Positions 1-7,810 of a stretch of 64,000 nucleotides of DNA are shown piece after piece. Origin of the DNA: Alphaproteobacteria bacterium (GTDB taxonomy: Bacteria > Pseudomonadota > Alphaproteobacteria > Rhizobiales > Hyphomicrobiaceae); contig JAHZKP010000099.1 of NCBI GenBank assembly GCA_022600345.1, forward strand, positions 1 to 64,000, read 5' to 3'. The notes beneath the pieces were generated by a model. That model had not been told where the DNA came from, did not search any database, and saw only the letters and a list, made by a program, of their open reading frames with translations. A program made the translations under genes and the position numbers. The stretch's first letter is position 1; each line of letters starts with the position of its first letter.

Positions 1-139
1 GGAAGACGAACAAATGACCGGCATGCGGGTCTTTCTTGAGAGTTTCCTGCACCAGCAGCGACAGGCCGGGGAAGCCCTTCCTCATGTCGGTGGCGCCCGG
101 AGCCAGCCACACCCGAACGCCCTGCGGAACTGGAAGCAT
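1..139 (-). CDS. tnpB: IS66 family accessory protein TnpB (partial)
   Basis: Only the first 46 or so codons are in the window; the gene runs off the left edge. The N-terminus reads MLPVPQGVRVWLAPGATDMR, typical of IS66 TnpB (Orf2), followed by KGFPGL and LVQETL. TnpB is needed for IS66 transposition, but its biochemical role is unclear. The start ATG overlaps the stop of the upstream tnpA by one base (TGATG), the usual coupling in IS66 elements. The transposase tnpC would lie outside the window. Confidence 0.85.
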   Translation of the reverse strand, partial: MLPVPQGVRVWLAPGATDMRKGFPGLSLLVQETLKKDPHAGHLFVF

Positions 140-522
140 CACACATCAATGGTTGCGAGAAGGCGCTTCAAGGTTGCTGCATCGAGGTCGACCGGCACTT
201 TGATCGTGCGCCCGTTCGCCAGAGTGATCTCAATCGTGCCGCATGCGGACCTGGACACCGGCGCGGGTTTCTGCGCAGGGGCCCTATCTTCGAGAACCAC
301 CGGCACAAGCGAAACCGAAGGCTCTCCGCCTCCGCTGAATTCCTTGCGCCACCGATAAAGCAATGCCGGCTTGATCCCATGCCGTCGCGCCACGGCTGAG
401 ATGTTCACGCAAGGCCCAGAGGCTTCCTTCACGATCGCCAGCTTCTCTTCCCGCGACCACCGCCGACGGGTTTCAGCAACGACCTCAAACCGACGAGCAA
501 ATTCATCCCCAGACATACCCAC
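139..522 (-). CDS. tnpA: IS66 family protein TnpA (Orf1, HTH)
   Basis: A 127-residue protein with an IS3/IS66-type helix-turn-helix: RRRWSREEKLAIVKEA near residues 19-34, then VNISAVARRHGI and LLYRWRKEF. The C-terminal half ends in a short basic segment, as in IS66 Orf1 proteins. It sits directly upstream of tnpB, with a one-base overlap, in the usual IS66 order. TnpA is thought to help recognise the element's ends. It appears intact, so this may be a complete IS66 copy that continues to the left of the window. Confidence 0.85.
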   Translation of the reverse strand: MGMSGDEFARRFEVVAETRRRWSREEKLAIVKEASGPCVNISAVARRHGIKPALLYRWRKEFSGGGEPSVSLVPVVLEDRAPAQKPAPVSRSACGTIEITLANGRTIKVPVDLDAATLKRLLATIDV

Positions 523-582
523 AAGACAACCTTCTCACTGATCCCAATGATCAGATCAAATCTATGTCTTGGCTCCTCAACA

Positions 583-606
583 AGGCGGTCTTCACCGGAG
601 GCTTAC
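583..606 (-). repeat. IS66 terminal inverted repeat
   Basis: Read on the minus strand the sequence begins GTAAGCCTCCGGTGAAGACC, matching the GTAAGC...CCGGTGAA pattern typical of IS66 family ends. It lies about 60-80 bases upstream of tnpA, as expected. Position 606 is therefore the likely edge of the insertion. Confidence 0.65.
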
Positions 607-1250
607 ATCGCGGATGTTTGTTTTTCAACGTATTGCTCGGTAGCGGCTTCCCGATGGTCTGACTGGGCGGGTGCAGGCGTTTCGATGGGCGGTTTGTTCG
701 TTACGTGGGCGACGCCCTCGATCATCAGGCCGTAAGGCTTTTCCGCAGCGATCTGTCGGAGCCGATCGAAGAGCTTGTCTTTGGCGTCAAGAGGCGTGCT
801 TGCCGCGTTCTTCTTGGAGGGGTTCTTAGCGATGAATTTATCAATCGATGCAACGACGATTTGTAGTTCGCTGCCACCCCCATCTTTTGGAAGTCTCCTA
901 CCGTCCATCTTATGCTGATCGCTGACGAGCTTTTGAAAGTAGCGTTCCTTGATGTAACTGTCGTGGACTTCGTAGAGATACAGTCGGGCATCATCAGTTG
1001 GCAGGATGGCGGCGCCCGGCGGCGGCCAGCGTTCGTCGCTGTCTGAATTATGATCAGGTTTCAAGCCATCCGCCTGTTCGTCGCCCTGATGTGTTGTTCG
1101 GCGAACATGAGCGCCGCTCTCATTCGCCCCAGTTTCTGGGGCGGGAGAAGTATCTGAATTCGCTGGCTGTTCTTCTTTGTTTTGAGCACCTAAAGGAGCG
1201 TCGCTGTTCGACGAACTGTTCGGTTCTTCCCAGGTCAACCCATCGTTCAT
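603..1250 (-). pseudogene. Hypothetical protein cut at its 3' end by IS66
   Basis: A 215-residue reading frame starting at an ATG preceded closely by in-frame stops. Residues 1-80 are Ser/Asp/Glu/Gln-rich and look disordered. Residues 85-185 look folded (YLYEVHDSYIKERYFQKLV, then DKFIAKNP and KLFDRLRQIAAEKPYGLMI). I recognise no family. The last codon, ATG, is followed by a TAA that lies inside the IS66 terminal repeat, so the visible C-terminus is created by the insertion and the native end is missing. It is the most distal gene of the leftward operon that includes the ATPase and ubiquitin-like genes. It overlaps the preceding small membrane gene by 131 bases in another frame, so one of the two starts may be wrong. 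Confidence 0.5.
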
Positions 1251-1443
1251 CCACTGATTTTATCAAAGGTGGGGACGAAGGGCTCTTGGCTTTTCCCCAG
1301 GCGGCGGAGAAGTCCGCATCGATGAAAAACGCTAGCAATCGAAATGTGCAAACACCCACAAACACAGCAAGACCACAAAATTGAAAAACCACAACCATGA
1401 AGTCTCGGCGGGTCGCCGTATAAGGCAGCTGCTGATTAGACAT
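1120..1443 (-). CDS. Small single-pass membrane protein, hypothetical
   Basis: A 107-residue frame with one clear membrane segment at about residues 16-40 (MVVVFQFCGLAVFVGVCTF). A TRRDF motif just before it superficially recalls Rieske/Tat N-termini, but no cysteine-histidine cluster follows. The start ATG overlaps the stop of the preceding 77-residue gene by a few bases, which supports the start. The last 43 codons overlap the next reading frame; that part loses the look of coding sequence, so the true end or a frameshift is uncertain. Function unknown. Position in the operon suggests a membrane partner of the nearby ATPase system. Confidence 0.45.
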   Translation of the reverse strand: MSNQQLPYTATRRDFMVVVFQFCGLAVFVGVCTFRLLAFFIDADFSAAWGKAKSPSSPPLIKSVDERWVDLGRTEQFVEQRRSFRCSKQRRTASEFRYFSRPRNWGE

Positions 1444-1669
1444 TTGACACGATCCATTGAACGAATGTCACGAGATCATCGAAATACCTAGAGATAAAGA
1501 AGGTGAGGGCACCGTAAAAAATGCCGTTAGCCACGGCGTGGGGATGGGTTAGATCGTACTGAAGTCGAAGTGCCTCACGAGCCTTTATCTGTGAAGCGAA
1601 GTGAACCCCGTCAGTTTCAACAGTTCCGTTGTTACCGGATGTCTTCTTGGAATGATCAGCTACGGGCAC
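1436..1669 (-). CDS. Small membrane protein, hypothetical (GTG start)
   Basis: A 77-residue protein. The GTG start at 1669 is chosen because a strong ribosome site (AAAGGAGG) lies 7 bases upstream; the longer open frame upstream is out-of-frame shadow of the preceding gene. The N-terminal 45 residues are polar. Residues 48-75 form a hydrophobic segment (NGIFYGALTFFISRYF then VTFVQWIV), likely a C-terminal membrane anchor. It follows the 124-residue coiled-coil gene by 13 bases and overlaps the next gene, so it belongs to the same operon. No family recognised. Confidence 0.55.
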   Translation of the reverse strand: MPVADHSKKTSGNNGTVETDGVHFASQIKAREALRLQYDLTHPHAVANGIFYGALTFFISRYFDDLVTFVQWIVSNV

Positions 1670-1682
1670 TGGCCGTCCTCCT

Positions 1683-2057
1683 TTACTTGGATTGGCTATC
1701 GCTTGGCTTGGACACGGATGCCGTTGGCTGATGCGTAGTCGATTGAGGATCAGATACCCTTGTGAAGCTCTTTGCTGCGAGTTCTTCCTGTGAGAACGGA
1801 GCAGGTTCATCCTGTGTTCGGTGATGACGCCTATCGTGTGGCGGGGTCGTCGCAAACTTACATACCGGGCAGGTTTTCTGGGACGGTTTTCTCTTCTTTG
1901 CTGACTTCTTTTGGTCAGTTGCCAGCGTGTAGTTGAAGCCAAGTTCTTCAAGGAGTTCGAGACCATCATTTATCTCAGCAATGGTGGCGTCATGCAGTTC
2001 AGTTACGAGTGCTTGCTTGCTGGCTTCAAGCTCACGAATTTTCTCAATATCAGACAT
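1683..2057 (-). CDS. Coiled-coil protein with a CPVC motif, hypothetical
   Basis: A 124-residue protein. The start at 2057 is fixed by an AAAGGAGAG ribosome site and lies 2 bases after the stop of the replication-relaxation gene. Residues 1-45 are predicted helical (IEKIRELEASKQALVTELHD), resembling the oligomerisation helix of H-NS-like proteins. A basic stretch (KKSAKKRKPS) and a CPVC pair with nearby histidines follow, which might bind a metal or DNA. The tail is rich in Ser, Thr and Gln. A nucleoid-type DNA-binding role is only a guess. Confidence 0.55.
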   Translation of the reverse strand: MSDIEKIRELEASKQALVTELHDATIAEINDGLELLEELGFNYTLATDQKKSAKKRKPSQKTCPVCKFATTPPHDRRHHRTQDEPAPFSQEELAAKSFTRVSDPQSTTHQPTASVSKPSDSQSK

Positions 2058-2059
2058 TG

Positions 2060-3064
2060 CTAGCTCTCCTTTGAGTGGCTTGTGCAGGAAGGCGTGAGCG
2101 ACGCCGTAGCGCCGCTGGCGTTTCGCCACGGGGCGGCGAGGATGTGAGGAGCCGCAACAAGGCTGTCGGCATCGATAAAGAAGAAGATATCGGGATCATC
2201 GACCCTAGCGATGTGCGCTAGGGCAGCGAGCATGGTTGCAATGCGTTGCTGGCCGCTCGTTACAAACAGAAAACGCAGGTTGCCGATATTATAGAGAGCA
2301 CGGTGCTGTTGAGCTTTGTGGCCTGCGAGGTAGGCGAGGTACTTGCGTTCGATAGAGGTTTGGGAGTGATCACATCGGCGAACGGGCATGGTGCCGCGAT
2401 CAGCCTCACAGAAATAGTAGTAGCGTCTGCGTTCCTCAAAGAAGTCTAGACCGAACACATAATCCGGCTCGACCTTTTTGATGGTGTAGCCGCCATCAGC
2501 GTTTCGAACACGCGAATGCCACAGCCAGGGACGGGAGATGCGCTGGCTGCTCTCTGGTGCGGTTTTTAGAATGTCGTCGGCGTTGATTGCAGTTACAGGT
2601 GAGGCGTCTTGGTGCAGTCGACGAACCGCATCAGCGATATCAGCAATCCGCAGAGAGTGATGGATGTGAGGGCGTTTCACCAGCCGGTTCTTTTGTGTCC
2701 AGTCGGACTTCGGCGGCTCGACGCCATCGAGTTCGCTCAAGATCTTGGAGCCCTGATTGCCAAGCGCGTAAATCGTGTGAGCATTGCCAAGTATAGTGTG
2801 ATCATCGCGTTGGGCCAGAGGGCGATCCAGGTAGCCTTGATCGTAAAGTTTGCGTAACCGGTCGCGCAATTTCTTCTCTGAGCGGTGAGAGAGGTAACGG
2901 TAGATGTCGCTGGAGCGGCGAAACCGGTGAGTTGCCACATAGCGCAAGACGCTCATGTCATCGTCTGTGAGATTTATCGCAACGGGCTGTGCCCGTTGAA
3001 AACGGCGTCGCCGTTTTAGGCGCTTGGCTGGTACGCGGTTTTTGTCTTGCATGACGTTGGCCAT
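2060..3064 (-). CDS. Replication-relaxation family protein
   Basis: A 334-residue protein. The ATG at 3064 overlaps the stop of the ATPase gene (TGATG). After a basic N-terminus (AKRLKRRRRF) there is a winged-helix region (LTDDDMSVLRYVATHRFRR, then KLRDRLRKLYDQGYLDRP). A central HHSLRIADIADAVRR helix and a C-terminal restriction-nuclease-like core (PDYVFGLDFF, CEADRGTMPV, IERKYLAYLAGHK) follow. This layout fits the replication-relaxation family (Replic_Relax), which occurs on conjugative elements beside HerA/TraG-like ATPases. The molecular role is poorly known; DNA binding at an origin is plausible. A second pair of this kind lies at 23.8-26.5 kb. Confidence 0.75.
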   Translation of the reverse strand: MANVMQDKNRVPAKRLKRRRRFQRAQPVAINLTDDDMSVLRYVATHRFRRSSDIYRYLSHRSEKKLRDRLRKLYDQGYLDRPLAQRDDHTILGNAHTIYALGNQGSKILSELDGVEPPKSDWTQKNRLVKRPHIHHSLRIADIADAVRRLHQDASPVTAINADDILKTAPESSQRISRPWLWHSRVRNADGGYTIKKVEPDYVFGLDFFEERRRYYYFCEADRGTMPVRRCDHSQTSIERKYLAYLAGHKAQQHRALYNIGNLRFLFVTSGQQRIATMLAALAHIARVDDPDIFFFIDADSLVAAPHILAAPWRNASGATASLTPSCTSHSKES

Positions 3065-5121
3065 CAATACTCATCGCCGTTGTTTGTTGGAGGCTTTCGA
3101 TCTCCAGGGTGGGTGTGCGTTTGCGGCGGAGCCGAAACATTCTGGCGGTTACGTTCCAACAGCAGCTGGTAGGCGTCTTCGGACATTTTCGGTTCGCGCT
3201 CGGCTTGCAGAAAGGGGACCTTGAATTTAACTGCTGTGGGGGTCAGATTGCGAATGTAGGCAATCCAATCGGCGCCCTGACGGGTCTTGCTGACACTCTT
3301 GAGGAATTCCGGGGTGGTGTTCATCTCTTTTGCCAAGAGATTGGCATCAGCGTCATTCAGTGAACCGGTGAAGCGCAGCGCCGGGATTGCAAGAGCTGTG
3401 GCTCGCAGCTCCTTCTTGTTCATCTGATCCATAGTTTGGTGATAAAGATGCAGGGCGATGGCGTACTTGCGTCCCTGAATCAGGAGTTGGTCAATATTGG
3501 GGTCGAGATACTCGCTGGCTTCATCAAGATGTATTAAGGCCAACCGCCGCTGCTCTCGGGGTATAAATGCGCGGGCAAACGCCGCTTGCATGATGAGGGC
3601 GACGAAGTAACGCCCGAAGATGGCACTCCACTCGGCCTTAAGCTGAGCCTTGGCGGTATTAATAAGGACTACCTTGCCGCCGTTGAGCGCCGCCCTCAGA
3701 TCCAGCTTGTTGCGTGGATGGGCAAACATTCTTTCAAAGGCAGGGTTGCTCAACACATGAAACAGGCGTTGCAGGATGTGTTCGCGGGTTTGTCTGTACT
3801 GCGAGTTAGCCTTGAAGATTTCCTCGATGAAGTTTCTCGCAGTCGGCGTCATTCGGTCGAAGTATTGAAAATAGGGCTCCGGATCTTGCAGTAGCCCAAT
3901 TAGCGTTCCAATGGTCGCATCAGGTATCTGGATCAAAAGCTGAGCGAGATAGCGAAACGTTACCGACATGCGAGGGGTTAGTTCGGCGCCCAACAAACCG
4001 CCAGCGACGAACTCGAAAAGTTCAATTATCCCAGCAAGAAATTCTTCGCGATCGCGCTCATCAAGCGTGTCCGCATACTCGCGGTCGTAGTGAAACAGAT
4101 TGAGAGCGGGAGGAGACCGGTCGGTTGGGTCGATGAGAATGAGGCGATCGTCGATTGCGGGATCGAAGCGTTTCAGACGAGACAGAGCACTAATGGCATC
4201 GCCCTGGCTGTCAATGATGACGGTGCTCGGGCGATTGGGGTCATCGAGGTCGTTGAGAACGATCGATTGCATCAGCTGCGTCTTGCCAAATCCGATCGTC
4301 GCCGTGGCAATAAAATGTTCGGTACGCAGGTTATTGGGAACGACAATTGTCGCCTCGGTTTTCAAGAGGGCTGCAAATGGGGTGCCTGACAAATAGGTAT
4401 CGATCAGGTCGGCAACCGACAACTTGGCGTCAATCGGCCATGTGATGCGGTAGGGTCGATTGCGAGCTTCTTCCAAGGTCAAACGGGATGCCGTCAGAAG
4501 ATTGGTGATGATGATTTGAGAGAGGTGGTAACCGGGGAAGTGCGTACGACCGGCTGGGTGGGTGGCAAGCGAGGTGAGCCGACGCACGAGATCATCAATG
4601 AAGGAGGTCGGGTCTGGAAGCTGCGCGATTAGCGGAACAGATATCGTCAGACCGGCTGGGTGGAGTTCGTAGCGGGGAAGTCCTGATCCAAGCTTTGCGA
4701 AGACATCGAGAAGTTGTCGATGCCATGCGCTGATGAGGTTTTGCTCATCAACAAGGAAGTCCAACTGCGCCCGAATCCGCTTGCGGTTTTCATACAGCGC
4801 GAGTTGGTTTGCTTCCGGTTGCAGCGGCGGGACTTCATAAAGATGAGATAGCTCGGTGCCGATGAGTGTCGTTGCAGCAGTCTGGAAGGCCTGCCTGACA
4901 ACAGTAGGGAAGGGGTTGGCCGCTAGACCAGCCTCGACGAGTTGCGTAACCAGTTGGTCGCGTGCATTTTCCTGCGCATATGTTGATCGGAGAATTGCGT
5001 TTTGTAATTCGACATAGAGGGATTGCGTTTCAGTCTGATTGCGGCTTTGCAAAGCCTGGTTACGGGAGAAGATGCCAGGGCTGCGCGGACGATGAATGCT
5101 TGGTGAGATACGTTTAGCCAT
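3064..5121 (-). CDS. VirD4/HerA-like DNA-transfer ATPase
   Basis: A 685-residue P-loop ATPase. Walker A is ATIGFGKTQ at residues 274-282, with alanine in place of the usual first glycine. Walker B is LALIHLDEAS, near residue 510. Around them are features of TraG/VirD4 or HerA-type DNA pumps: TVIIDSQGDAI, RLILIDPTDRSPPALNLF and LLIQGRKYAIALHLYHQTMD. A helical N-terminus of about 250 residues lacks clear membrane segments, unlike classical VirD4, so it may depend on separate small membrane proteins, several of which are encoded nearby. A GGAGAG ribosome site supports the start. It overlaps both neighbours. Likely role: moving DNA or protein substrates in a conjugation-like process. Confidence 0.75.
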   Translation of the reverse strand: MAKRISPSIHRPRSPGIFSRNQALQSRNQTETQSLYVELQNAILRSTYAQENARDQLVTQLVEAGLAANPFPTVVRQAFQTAATTLIGTELSHLYEVPPLQPEANQLALYENRKRIRAQLDFLVDEQNLISAWHRQLLDVFAKLGSGLPRYELHPAGLTISVPLIAQLPDPTSFIDDLVRRLTSLATHPAGRTHFPGYHLSQIIITNLLTASRLTLEEARNRPYRITWPIDAKLSVADLIDTYLSGTPFAALLKTEATIVVPNNLRTEHFIATATIGFGKTQLMQSIVLNDLDDPNRPSTVIIDSQGDAISALSRLKRFDPAIDDRLILIDPTDRSPPALNLFHYDREYADTLDERDREEFLAGIIELFEFVAGGLLGAELTPRMSVTFRYLAQLLIQIPDATIGTLIGLLQDPEPYFQYFDRMTPTARNFIEEIFKANSQYRQTREHILQRLFHVLSNPAFERMFAHPRNKLDLRAALNGGKVVLINTAKAQLKAEWSAIFGRYFVALIMQAAFARAFIPREQRRLALIHLDEASEYLDPNIDQLLIQGRKYAIALHLYHQTMDQMNKKELRATALAIPALRFTGSLNDADANLLAKEMNTTPEFLKSVSKTRQGADWIAYIRNLTPTAVKFKVPFLQAEREPKMSEDAYQLLLERNRQNVSAPPQTHTHPGDRKPPTNNGDEY

Positions 5122-5641
5122 GATCGGCTCTCCGCCAAACGTGCTGGTTTGCCCAGGCTTCAGGAGGAACGCCGGTGTCTTGTTCTTGATCTTCAGGTGT
5201 CAGGACTTGCTCACGGCCGTTGGCAAAGGCGATCGCCTCTTGAACGTGCTGGTAGAGCTGATTAAAGTTGTCTGTAATATCTCTTTCACATTGCAGCAGC
5301 TCAAACAGGTCGCGGCAAGTGACCGTTGTCCCCGAAAGAGCCCCGGCGACAGTGACGACAAAGCCCGTCCGAGCAAGAAGGAAATGCAAGGTCGCACGCA
5401 TCACATCGCTCAGGTGCCTGCGTGCGTCAGTGGGGCTAAACACCGACCGGCTGTCGCTGGTTTGTAAGGCTCTTGTGGCGAGGTCAAAATTATCCTGAAC
5501 CTGTGGCACGGCATAAAGGGTCAGCGCCGTGAATTGATGCTGTTCAATGACGGCGACTTCATTTTGATCAGCGAGCAGGACAACATAAAGCCTGTACGTT
5601 TCAGATCGTTGATCGAACTCGCGCTGTAACAAGAGTTGCAT
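5114..5641 (-). CDS. Hypothetical protein in the ATPase/Ubl operon
   Basis: A 175-residue soluble protein with no motif I can name. The N-terminal half looks like alternating beta strands (YRLYVVLLADQNEVAVIEQH). The second half is helical (RRHLSDVMRATLHFLLART; RDLFELLQCERDITDNFNQL), ending in an acidic linker. Its stop overlaps the start of the ATPase gene by 8 bases, and it follows the 35-residue membrane peptide by 8 bases, so all are likely co-translated. It may be an adaptor between the ATPase and the ubiquitin-like machinery, but this rests only on position. Confidence 0.6.
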   Translation of the reverse strand: MQLLLQREFDQRSETYRLYVVLLADQNEVAVIEQHQFTALTLYAVPQVQDNFDLATRALQTSDSRSVFSPTDARRHLSDVMRATLHFLLARTGFVVTVAGALSGTTVTCRDLFELLQCERDITDNFNQLYQHVQEAIAFANGREQVLTPEDQEQDTGVPPEAWANQHVWRRADHG

Positions 5642-5649
5642 TTTTCAAT

Positions 5650-5757
5650 TCACTTTTTCGGTGGTGTGATTGGCGACATGATCCAGTCGATTATGCTGGT
5701 GGCGTAAACCAACAGGGCGATGAGGAAACGCAGTATGCGGTAGAAGGCTCGCAGCAT
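5650..5757 (-). CDS. 35-residue membrane peptide
   Basis: A small frame starting one base after the stop of the E1-like gene. It begins MLRAFYRILRFLIALLVYAT and ends WIMSPITPPKK, giving a basic amphipathic N-terminus, one hydrophobic span and a lysine tail. Its placement fits translational coupling. It may be a membrane anchor for the operon's products. No homologue is recognised, and the small size leaves doubt. Confidence 0.45.
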   Translation of the reverse strand: MLRAFYRILRFLIALLVYATSIIDWIMSPITPPKK

Positions 5758-5758
5758 T

Positions 5759-6604
5759 TCAGCACCCGTGTTGCACCTGTGACGCCTCGACTTCTCCTGC
5801 ACCACAGCTAGTCGAAGTTTGAGCGGTGTTAAGAGAGCAGATCGGACAGTCATCACGAGGTTCGATTGTGGCGTTGCGATCGGGAAGACCACCATCAAGA
5901 AACAGTTCTCGGTAGTTCCAATGGCGTGGCCGGTCACACAGCAAACTGTCAGCGGCATGGAGTGCAACGCCCGCTGCAACGTTGATGATGTCGAGAATGC
6001 CGGGCAGACCACAGGGGTATTCGTTCGAATTCAAGAACTGTGGATGCACACATCCCCAACAGGCCTGGCCGGGCTGTTGCACGAAGACCGAGCACGCATT
6101 GGCGTCTCGACTGAGACTGGCAAAGATGACAGGGATGCCAAACTTGCTTGCGTAAGCTGCGAGCGCGCGTTTGGTTGGATTGTTATCGACGCCGCACAAA
6201 AAGAAGTGGGGTGCTTGTTTAGGTGGCTGGTCGATTGAAAAACGTTCTTGGAAGCGGAACGGGTAAGTTTTAGCGGTGAATGGAAAGAGTGCGCGCCGGG
6301 AAAGGTGCTTGCCAGCGGCATGAGCTTTGTTCTGTCCGACTTCTGAAAGGGCGAAAAGCTGGCGCGGTAGGTTTGAGAGTTCAACCTCGTCATCATCATA
6401 TATGGACAGGCGCCTGACACCCTTCATGGCCATGCCATACAGGATTGTCATGTTGATGCCGCCAGCACCAATTGCAACGACGTGCGCCTCTTGCCATGGC
6501 GCCAGGGCGTGACCATCCACCTTTTCCTGGCGGTCGTTAATCTCGGTGCGCAAGCGAGTTGGGGCAGGGCACCCGTGATACGTCCAACTATGCCGGAACC
6601 ACAT
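5759..6604 (-). CDS. E1-like (ThiF/MoeB) activating enzyme, BilD-like
   Basis: A 281-residue adenylyltransferase of the E1/ThiF fold. The start at 6604 is chosen because GGAGG lies 6 bases upstream; the frame stays open further upstream only inside the JAB gene. The ATP-binding loop is VVAIGAGGINMTI (residues 43-55), followed by YDDDEVELSNLPRQ (69-82), where the E1 aspartate and arginine lie. Two CxxC pairs (C182/C185 and C253/C256) should hold a structural zinc. C198, in EYPCGLPG, is a candidate acceptor cysteine. It would adenylate the C-terminus of the ubiquitin-like protein encoded two genes upstream. It overlaps the JAB gene by 17 bases. In Bil operons the E1 is the fourth gene, as here. 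Confidence 0.85.
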   Translation of the reverse strand: MWFRHSWTYHGCPAPTRLRTEINDRQEKVDGHALAPWQEAHVVAIGAGGINMTILYGMAMKGVRRLSIYDDDEVELSNLPRQLFALSEVGQNKAHAAGKHLSRRALFPFTAKTYPFRFQERFSIDQPPKQAPHFFLCGVDNNPTKRALAAYASKFGIPVIFASLSRDANACSVFVQQPGQACWGCVHPQFLNSNEYPCGLPGILDIINVAAGVALHAADSLLCDRPRHWNYRELFLDGGLPDRNATIEPRDDCPICSLNTAQTSTSCGAGEVEASQVQHGC

Positions 6605-7355
6605 CGCGACCTCCGGCAACACTGAGCTTGATGATTTTTTCACGCGGGCGATCGTGGACATATTCAGCAGCGGAACCATAAAGGGTGAGGTCAAAGTCAA
6701 CGGCCGTTGAAAACAGCCTGACCCATCCATCGAGACTAAAGATGCCACCGAGCACGTGGGTCATACCCAGTTGAACAAGTCGATCCTGATGCGCGATGTC
6801 GGTTTGGCTTGGACGCGTTGATTGTTCACCAACCAGGATATGGGAGTGCCACATGGCCAACAGCTGGTGTTGGTCTCGTTCGGTAAGCTGCTCGATATAG
6901 TTGGCAAAGTCTGCTTGATCAGCCTTCACATAAGCAGCCGATTGTTCGGTGGTTTTGATTTGCCGCATGCTGGATGGGACGACCGATCCATCAGGCGTGT
7001 GAGTTGCCGTCACCAGCAACATGCGCTCACGGCGTTCCGGGTCGGTGGTCAGATAGTCAAAAGCCTCGCGTAAGAAGACCGAGCTGACGACGAGTTGTGG
7101 CCGGACAGCTGGAGAGACGTCACTGCCTGGAGGCAACCCATGCTTCAGCTGCTTGATCGCTGCGGTAGCCGCGAGCGTATAAGAAAACGTGTCGTCAACT
7201 TGCTTGAGGATGTCGTCAGGTGTTGTGACAACGGCTCGCGAAAGACCGGAGAGGCGGCCTTGAACGTTTGTGGTGAGTAGCTCAACACATTGACCAATGT
7301 GCTCGTTTGCATCGGGGTTATTCAGTCGTTTTGACTTACGCTTACTCCAAAACAT
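6588..7355 (-). CDS. JAB/JAMM isopeptidase, BilC-like
   Basis: A 255-residue protein with a JAMM zinc-protease signature: H170 and H172 in MWHSHIL, then S183 and D186 in RPSQTD. The preceding residues 85-150 form the usual beta-rich MPN core (QLVVSSVFLREAF; MLLVTATHTPDGSVVP). The first 75 residues are an extra, mostly helical extension. JAMM enzymes cut after ubiquitin-like proteins, so the likely job is to mature the ubiquitin-like precursor or remove it from targets. It lies between the E2-like and E1-like genes, matching the Bil gene order. Confidence 0.85.
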   Translation of the reverse strand: MFWSKRKSKRLNNPDANEHIGQCVELLTTNVQGRLSGLSRAVVTTPDDILKQVDDTFSYTLAATAAIKQLKHGLPPGSDVSPAVRPQLVVSSVFLREAFDYLTTDPERRERMLLVTATHTPDGSVVPSSMRQIKTTEQSAAYVKADQADFANYIEQLTERDQHQLLAMWHSHILVGEQSTRPSQTDIAHQDRLVQLGMTHVLGGIFSLDGWVRLFSTAVDFDLTLYGSAAEYVHDRPREKIIKLSVAGGRDVVPA

Positions 7356-7366
7356 GATGCGCCCTT

Positions 7367-7810
7367 TCAGCGTTTAGAGTTGAGGCTTTCAGCCAAGATG
7401 CGCTCGACGAAACCAATGACGGCGCTGACATCTCGATCGATGGGATTGGTGTGCAGGTGAATGCTCCACCAGCCATTTTTTCGTTTGTGGAAACAGCCGA
7501 ACTTGGCGTGGCCACGTACCTGTTCGGGTGGGTTATGAATGAGCACACGAAAGACATCGCCGCGCTGTTCAATCTGACCCGGCCAGGTACCAACGTGGGT
7601 CGCGTAATGACCCTTCCAGGTGTTTGAGGATTTGCTCCAACCGCGCAGCTCTACGAGCGGAGTGGTGTCCCGTTTGACCCGGCGAATGCCATTGCGAACA
7701 ACGTTGGTGGGCATCTGGTCATGCACCCGCACACCCTTTACCCGTTTGTGTTTCGGGTCTTGCTGCAAAGGCTCGTTGAGCCAAGCATTGAGCTTTTCGG
7801 AGATATTCAT
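7367..7810 (-). CDS. E2-like conjugating protein, BilB-like
   Basis: A 147-residue protein with one cysteine, C106, in HAKFGCFHKRKNGWWSIHL. It follows VLIHNPPEQV, in the position where E2 enzymes have their PP turn and histidine before the catalytic cysteine. The C-terminal helix VSAVIGFVERILAE matches the end of a compact E2 fold. E2 enzymes take the ubiquitin-like protein from E1 as a thioester. The ATG overlaps the stop of the ubiquitin-like gene by 4 bases. The assignment rests on the pattern plus the neighbours, since prokaryotic E2s diverge strongly; the single cysteine in the right place is good support. Confidence 0.75.
   Translation of the reverse strand: MNISEKLNAWLNEPLQQDPKHKRVKGVRVHDQMPTNVVRNGIRRVKRDTTPLVELRGWSKSSNTWKGHYATHVGTWPGQIEQRGDVFRVLIHNPPEQVRGHAKFGCFHKRKNGWWSIHLHTNPIDRDVSAVIGFVERILAESLNSKR

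Noticed and set aside
1670-1969. N-terminal extension of the 77-residue membrane protein
   Set aside because: It overlaps the coiled-coil gene out of frame and is Arg/Gln-rich; a GTG with AAAGGAGG at 1669 is the better start.
6605-6748. Longer start of the E1-like protein
   Set aside because: The extra 48 residues lie inside the JAB gene and look like its antisame-frame shadow; the ATG at 6604 has a GGAGG site at good spacing.
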